54,270 bases of DNA. Origin: Acidobacteriota bacterium. GTDB lineage: Bacteria > Acidobacteriota > Blastocatellia > Pyrinomonadales > Pyrinomonadaceae. The stretch covers positions 1 to 54,270 of the forward strand of contig JAIVJG010000005.1 of NCBI GenBank assembly GCA_020200155.1, given 5' to 3'. The position numbers and the translations under genes are program-made. Below are positions 49,052-54,270 of the stretch, piece by piece (position 1 is the first letter of the stretch; every line of letters starts with the position of its first letter). Below the pieces are notes generated by a model, which did not search any database, was not told the DNA's origin, and saw nothing but the letters and a program-made list of their open reading frames with translations.

Positions 49052-50890
49052 TTGACCTATATCCTCGGCATCTCGGCTTACTATCACGACTCTGCTGTGT
49101 GCCTCGTGCGCGACGGCGAAATCGTGGCCGCCGCGCAGGAGGAACGCTTCACGCGCAAAAAGCACGACCATAATTTCCCCGCCAACGCGGTCGAGTTTTG
49201 TCTGCGGCAGGCAGGCATCAAGGGCGAGGCGGTTGACTACGTCGCCTTCTACGACAAGCCGCTCCTGAAGTTCGAGCGCCTGCTTGAGACCTACATTGAT
49301 TACGCGCCGAGCGGCATCCGCTCGTTCCTGATGTCCATGCCGCTGTGGCTGCGCGAGAAACTCTGGATACGCGAGCAGGTGGCGAAGCACGCAGGCTACA
49401 AAGGCAAGGTGCTTTTCACAGAGCACCATGAATCGCACGCCGCGTCCGCGTTTTTTCCGTCGCCGTTCGAGTCCGCGGCGGTGCTGACGATGGACGGCGT
49501 CGGCGAGTGGGCGACCAGTTCTTACGGCTACGGCAGAGGAAACGAGTTGCACTTGCTCGCCGAGTTGCGCTTCCCGCACTCGCTCGGCCTGCTTTATTCC
49601 GCCTTCACTTACTACACGGGCTTCAAGGTCAACTCCGGCGAGTACAAGGTGATGGGACTCGCGCCCTACGGCGAAGCCCGTTACATGCAGACGATTCTCG
49701 ACGAGTTGATTGACCTGCGCGAAGACGGTTCTTTGCGTCTCAACATGAAGTATTTCAACTTCGCGCACGGCTTGACGATGACCAACGCCAGCTTCGACCA
49801 ACTCTTCGGAGGCCGGCCACGCCAACCCGAAAGCATTCTGACGCAGAGGGAGATGGACCTGGCTCGCTCCGTGCAGGAGGTGACGGAGGAAGCCATGCTG
49901 CGTATGGCGCGGCACGCGCACAGGATGACGGGCGAAAAAAATCTCTGTCTCGCGGGCGGCGTCGCGCTCAACTGCGTGGGCAACGGGCGCATTCTGCGCG
50001 AAGGGCCGTTCGAGCGTGTCTGGATTCAGCCGGCGGCGGGCGACGCAGGCGGAAGTCTGGGCGCGGCGCTCTCGGTCTGGTATCAATATCTCGGAAACAA
50101 TCGCGACGTTAAGGCAGTGTGCGGCGATCACGCCGACGGGATGCGCGGCGCGTGCCTCGGCCCTTCGTATACGAATGAAGAGATCGAAGCTTTTCTCCAG
50201 ACCACGGGCGCGAACTTCCGGCGCGTGTCTCACGACGAGTTGGCCGAACAAGTAGCGCGCCTGCTCGCCGAGGAGAAGGTCATCGGGTGGTTTGAAGGGC
50301 GTATGGAATTCGGGCCGCGCGCACTCGGCGCACGCAGCATCCTCGGAGACCCGCGCTCGCCCCGCATGCAGTCGCAGATGAATCTCAAGATCAAGTTTCG
50401 CGAAAGTTTCCGTCCCTTCGCGCCGTCGGTCTTGCGCGAGCGCGCGGCGGACTACTTCGAGCTGGACGCGGATTCGCCTTACATGCTGCTCGTCGCGCCC
50501 ATGCGGGAACACCTGCGACGGGAGGTGAGCACGGAGGAAGAAAATCTTTTCGGCGTCGAGCGGCTCAACGTGCCGCGCTCGACGCTGCCGGCAATCACTC
50601 ACGTTGATTACTCGGCGCGCGTGCAGACCGTCCGGCGCGAAGACAACCCGCTCTACTACGACCTGCTCGCCGCCTTCGAGCGACTGACCGGTTGCCCCGT
50701 CCTCGTCAACACCAGCTTCAACGTGCGCGGCGAGCCAATCGTCTGCACGCCGGAGCAGGCATATACCTGCTTCATGCGGACGGAGATGGACTGCCTCGTC
50801 GTCGGCGACTTCGTGCTCCTTAAAGATGAACAGGGCGCGGGCACGTTCGTCGAAGACCTCGCGTGGCAGGAGGAGTTTCAGCTTGATTGA
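49052..50890 (+). CDS. NodU/CmcH-family carbamoyltransferase
   Basis: The product (612 residues) transfers a carbamoyl group from carbamoyl phosphate through carbamoyl-AMP to a hydroxyl of a sugar or small molecule. It begins YILGISAYYHDSAVCLVRDG, with AAQEERFTRKKHD, then the metal-binding HHESHAASAFFPSPF and LTMDGVGEWATSS of the Kae1-like domain. GPRALGARSILGDPR and NTSFNVRGEPIVCTP are in the YrdC-like C-terminal domain. Family length. The start is TTG at 49052, supported by GGAGA seven bases upstream. Its stop overlaps the start of the SxtJ gene, and DUF5989 and PAPS-synthase genes follow. Confidence 0.93.
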   Translation: MTYILGISAYYHDSAVCLVRDGEIVAAAQEERFTRKKHDHNFPANAVEFCLRQAGIKGEAVDYVAFYDKPLLKFERLLETYIDYAPSGIRSFLMSMPLWLREKLWIREQVAKHAGYKGKVLFTEHHESHAASAFFPSPFESAAVLTMDGVGEWATSSYGYGRGNELHLLAELRFPHSLGLLYSAFTYYTGFKVNSGEYKVMGLAPYGEARYMQTILDELIDLREDGSLRLNMKYFNFAHGLTMTNASFDQLFGGRPRQPESILTQREMDLARSVQEVTEEAMLRMARHAHRMTGEKNLCLAGGVALNCVGNGRILREGPFERVWIQPAAGDAGGSLGAALSVWYQYLGNNRDVKAVCGDHADGMRGACLGPSYTNEEIEAFLQTTGANFRRVSHDELAEQVARLLAEEKVIGWFEGRMEFGPRALGARSILGDPRSPRMQSQMNLKIKFRESFRPFAPSVLRERAADYFELDADSPYMLLVAPMREHLRREVSTEEENLFGVERLNVPRSTLPAITHVDYSARVQTVRREDNPLYYDLLAAFERLTGCPVLVNTSFNVRGEPIVCTPEQAYTCFMRTEMDCLVVGDFVLLKDEQGAGTFVEDLAWQEEFQLD

Positions 50891-51290
50891 GAAGCAAATG
50901 CCGGTCACGGACGCGCAGGCGCGCAAGACGGCGCTCGTCGTCGCGTGCGTGCTGCTCGTCGTCGCCGCATGGAATTATCATCGTGGGCGCATGGCTGTCG
51001 TCGCCGTCGCGGGCGTCGCGGCTGGCGCGCTTCTGCTCGCGGGCCTGCTGCTGCCCGCGCTCGCGCGTCGCTTCCACGTCTTCTGGATGCGCGTCGCAAC
51101 GTCGCTCGGCTGGATCAACAGCCGCGTCCTGCTCTCGCTGATGTTCTACGGCGTGTTCACACCCTACCGCCTCGTCTCGCGCCTCGCAGGGCGCGACCCT
51201 TTGCACCGTCGAGGCACGAAACGCGAAAGCTACTGGACTCCGCGCAAAACGACGAGGCAAACGAAAGAGGGGTTCGAGCGACTATTTTAA
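50883..51290 (+). CDS. SxtJ-family membrane protein
   Basis: The product (135 residues) has two hydrophobic segments (ALVVACVLLVVAAWNYH and VVAVAGVAAGALLLAGLLLP) followed by FHVFWMRVATSLGWINSRVLLSLMFYGVFTPYR in part, a pattern I associate with SxtJ proteins encoded beside carbamoyltransferases. It probably helps place the carbamoyltransferase at the membrane; its function is not established. The start is set at TTG 50883 because AGGAGGAG lies seven bases upstream; ATG 50898 is the alternative. The frame overlaps the carbamoyltransferase stop by eight bases, implying coupling. Confidence 0.85.
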   Translation: MIEKQMPVTDAQARKTALVVACVLLVVAAWNYHRGRMAVVAVAGVAAGALLLAGLLLPALARRFHVFWMRVATSLGWINSRVLLSLMFYGVFTPYRLVSRLAGRDPLHRRGTKRESYWTPRKTTRQTKEGFERLF

Positions 51291-51329
51291 AAGGCGGGAT
51301 GGTAATCGGATTTGAAGGAGAGTTTTTGT

Positions 51330-51488
51330 ATGAGCAAGTTTTCCCTCGCCGGAGAAGTCTGGATGTTCCTCCGGCAGAACAAGAAGCTGTGGCTGCTGCC
51401 CATCATCGTCGTGCTGTTGATTATGGGCGTGCTTCTCGTCTTCGCGCAGACCTCTGCGCTGGCTCCGTTCATCTACACGATCTTCTAA
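51330..51488 (+). CDS. DUF5989-family small membrane protein
   Basis: A 52-residue protein: MSKFSLAGEVWMFLRQNKKL followed by one long hydrophobic segment (WLLPIIVVLLIMGVLLVFAQ) and a short SALAPFIYTIF tail. The EVWMFLRQNKKLWLLP pattern is what I know as DUF5989, a tiny protein encoded next to SxtJ and NodU-type carbamoyltransferases. GGAG lies about ten bases upstream of the ATG. The gene begins 39 bases after sxtJ-like and 18 bases before the sulfate activation gene. Function unknown; a membrane subunit of the carbamoyltransferase complex is a reasonable guess. Confidence 0.88.
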   Translation: MSKFSLAGEVWMFLRQNKKLWLLPIIVVLLIMGVLLVFAQTSALAPFIYTIF

Positions 51489-51497
51489 AGCACCTGA

Positions 51498-53264
<1,767 letters not shown>

Positions 53265-53382
53265 GGACAGGCAGCACTTGCCCGCGCCGCCGTAAATCAA
53301 GCTGTTAACAAATCCTTCGCACGAGCGTCTTAACAGTCGCATCGAGGAGGTTTGAGACGAGCCGCACGCGAAATTCCCCGCC

Positions 53383-53982
53383 ATGCTTGAAGTGAAAACG
53401 AGCAACGACTTGCGACTGATGACCGGACACAGCCAGCCCGCGCTCTCTACCGAGCAGTTCGCGGCAGACTCGCCGGACGTTGCGCTCGTCGAGGCTGTGA
53501 GGGGCGGCGACCGCGACGCCTTCGGGCAGCTCTACGCGCTCTACGCGTCGCTGGTGCACGGCATCCTTCTGGCGCGCGTGCCTTACGGGGAGGTGAGCGA
53601 TCTCGTGCAGGACGTTTTCCTGACGGCATTCAGGAAACTCGACAGTCTGCGCGACGCCGCGCGCTTCGGCCCCTGGATCGCGATGATCGCGCGCAACCGT
53701 GCGATGGATTTTCACCGGCACAAGCGCGAGACGGAGGAGCTTTCGGAAGGACTCTCGCAAACGGGCGGCTCGCACGAAGCGGAGGCGGCGGAGGCGCTCG
53801 AAGTGATTCGCAATCTGCCGGAGGCTTACAGGGAGACGCTGGTGCTGCGTCTCGTGGAAGGCATGACGGGGCCGGAGATCGCGGCGCGGACGGGGCTGCA
53901 ACCGGATTCCGTGCGCGTCAACCTGCATCGCGGGATGAAAATTCTGCGCGAGAAGCTTGGATTAAGGAGTCGAGAAGTATGA
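53383..53982 (+). CDS. ECF-subfamily RNA polymerase sigma factor
   Basis: The product (199 residues) has region 2 as AFGQLYALYASLVHGILLAR and DLVQDVFLTAFRKLDSLRDA, then FGPWIAMIARNRAMDFHRHK, and region 4 as LPEAYRETLVLRLVEGMTGPEIAARTG with SVRVNLHRGMKILREKLG. No sigma 3 or long N-terminal domain. The ATG at 53383 has no obvious ribosome-binding site; an ATG at 53419 is possible. The stop overlaps the next start as ATGA, the arrangement of sigma/anti-sigma pairs. The 118-base gap upstream shows no clear promoter. Confidence 0.92.
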   Translation: MLEVKTSNDLRLMTGHSQPALSTEQFAADSPDVALVEAVRGGDRDAFGQLYALYASLVHGILLARVPYGEVSDLVQDVFLTAFRKLDSLRDAARFGPWIAMIARNRAMDFHRHKRETEELSEGLSQTGGSHEAEAAEALEVIRNLPEAYRETLVLRLVEGMTGPEIAARTGLQPDSVRVNLHRGMKILREKLGLRSREV

Positions 53983-54270
53983 GCGACTACTTATGGGACA
54001 AGTCGGGCGAGACGGACGCAGAGGTCGAGCGCCTTGAAGAACTGCTCGGCGGCTTGCGCTATCGCCCGCAGGAGTTTGAACTGCCGCCGGAGATCGAAGC
54101 GGGCGAGCCGGAGCAGCGCGTGCGCCGCTTCGTCTTCCGCACGTCGTTCGCCGTCGTCGCCGCCGCGCTCCTGCTGATGCTCTTCGTGGGGCTGTGGCTG
54201 GGAGTGCTTCGTCACAACGGCGGTACGGACGAGACGCGCATCGCCCTGCGGCCTGAACAAGTCGCGACGC
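53979..54270 (+). CDS. Probable anti-sigma factor, truncated by window edge
   Basis: The visible 97 codons begin MSDYLWDKSGETDAEVERLE, continue with a cytoplasmic acidic region (LLGGLRYRPQEFELPPE) and one membrane segment (SFAVVAAALLLMLFVGLWLG) near residues 57-76, then run off the edge. It overlaps the sigma-factor stop by four bases and has AAGGAG nine bases upstream. Position and single-span topology suggest an anti-sigma factor. No zinc HxxxCxxC motif is seen in the cytoplasmic part, so it is not a typical ZAS-domain protein. Confidence 0.7.
   Translation, partial: MSDYLWDKSGETDAEVERLEELLGGLRYRPQEFELPPEIEAGEPEQRVRRFVFRTSFAVVAAALLLMLFVGLWLGVLRHNGGTDETRIALRPEQVAT

Noticed and set aside
48971..50926. 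651-codon minus-strand frame covering the carbamoyltransferase gene
   Set aside because: The sense strand encodes all carbamoyltransferase motifs; the antisense product is low-complexity with no start signal.

Overview
This 54 kb window is GC-rich bacterial chromosome, densely coding, with no rRNA, no recognisable tRNA, no CRISPR array, no insertion sequence and no phage module. The gene set points to a Gram-negative-type (diderm) bacterium: TamA/TamB-like proteins, TonB-domain proteins, a SurA-like chaperone and a bifunctional class A PBP. A GWxTD-domain protein, a secreted calcium-loop domain protein, an SxtJ/DUF5989 pair and a fused two-domain M16 peptidase make Acidobacteriota, probably class Blastocatellia, my best guess. 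That placement is inference from recalled families, not a search.

Layout. 1-4.7 kb: end of hemW, then threonine aldolase, cytidylate kinase, riboflavin synthase and a RibBA-type protein whose GTP cyclohydrolase II half has lost its zinc cysteines. 4.8-16.8 kb: envelope block (TamB, TamA/BamA-like barrel, GT39-like membrane transferase, SurA-like protein, patatin). 17-25 kb: a 31-residue membrane microprotein, PBP1, acpS and pgeF starting divergently with overlapping 5' ends, a DsbD-alpha-like fragment, a short rlmN divergent from a DUF1287 lipoprotein gene, rsgA and an unknown secreted protein. 25-30.4 kb: glycan genes (methyltransferase, DegT aminotransferase, epimerase, an internally deleted GT2, a large membrane protein). 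31-36 kb: M16 peptidase and nadB from a back-to-back promoter pair, then DUF4383. 36.4-41.2 kb: GWxTD 3' remnant, a secreted calcium-loop gene split by an in-frame TAG, a TonB-domain gene, its tandem paralogue broken by one TAA, and an intact GWxTD gene. 41.5-44.3 kb: tatC, tatA/B, VOC protein, nitroreductase. 44.6-49 kb: Asp-box secreted protein preceded by a perfect 22-bp palindrome, BtuF-like protein, ATP-dependent DNA ligase. 49-53.3 kb: NodU-type carbamoyltransferase, SxtJ, DUF5989, fused ATP sulfurylase/APS kinase. 53.4 kb to the end: ECF sigma factor and a probable anti-sigma partner running off the edge.

Three themes stand out. First, gene decay is concentrated between 28 and 39.4 kb: one GT2 lacking its middle, one GWxTD tail remnant and two neighbouring genes each broken by a single stop. 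Second, several genes end inside inverted repeats, so that the stop codon lies in one arm; some repeats carry a GATGAATG-type core. Third, several enzymes depart from family hallmarks (RibBA, the epimerase with Asn for the catalytic Tyr, TatC with a roughly 100-residue periplasmic insertion, RlmN without its N-terminal domain). The carbamoyltransferase-SxtJ-DUF5989-PAPS synthase set is the most coherent candidate for a poorly described modification system.
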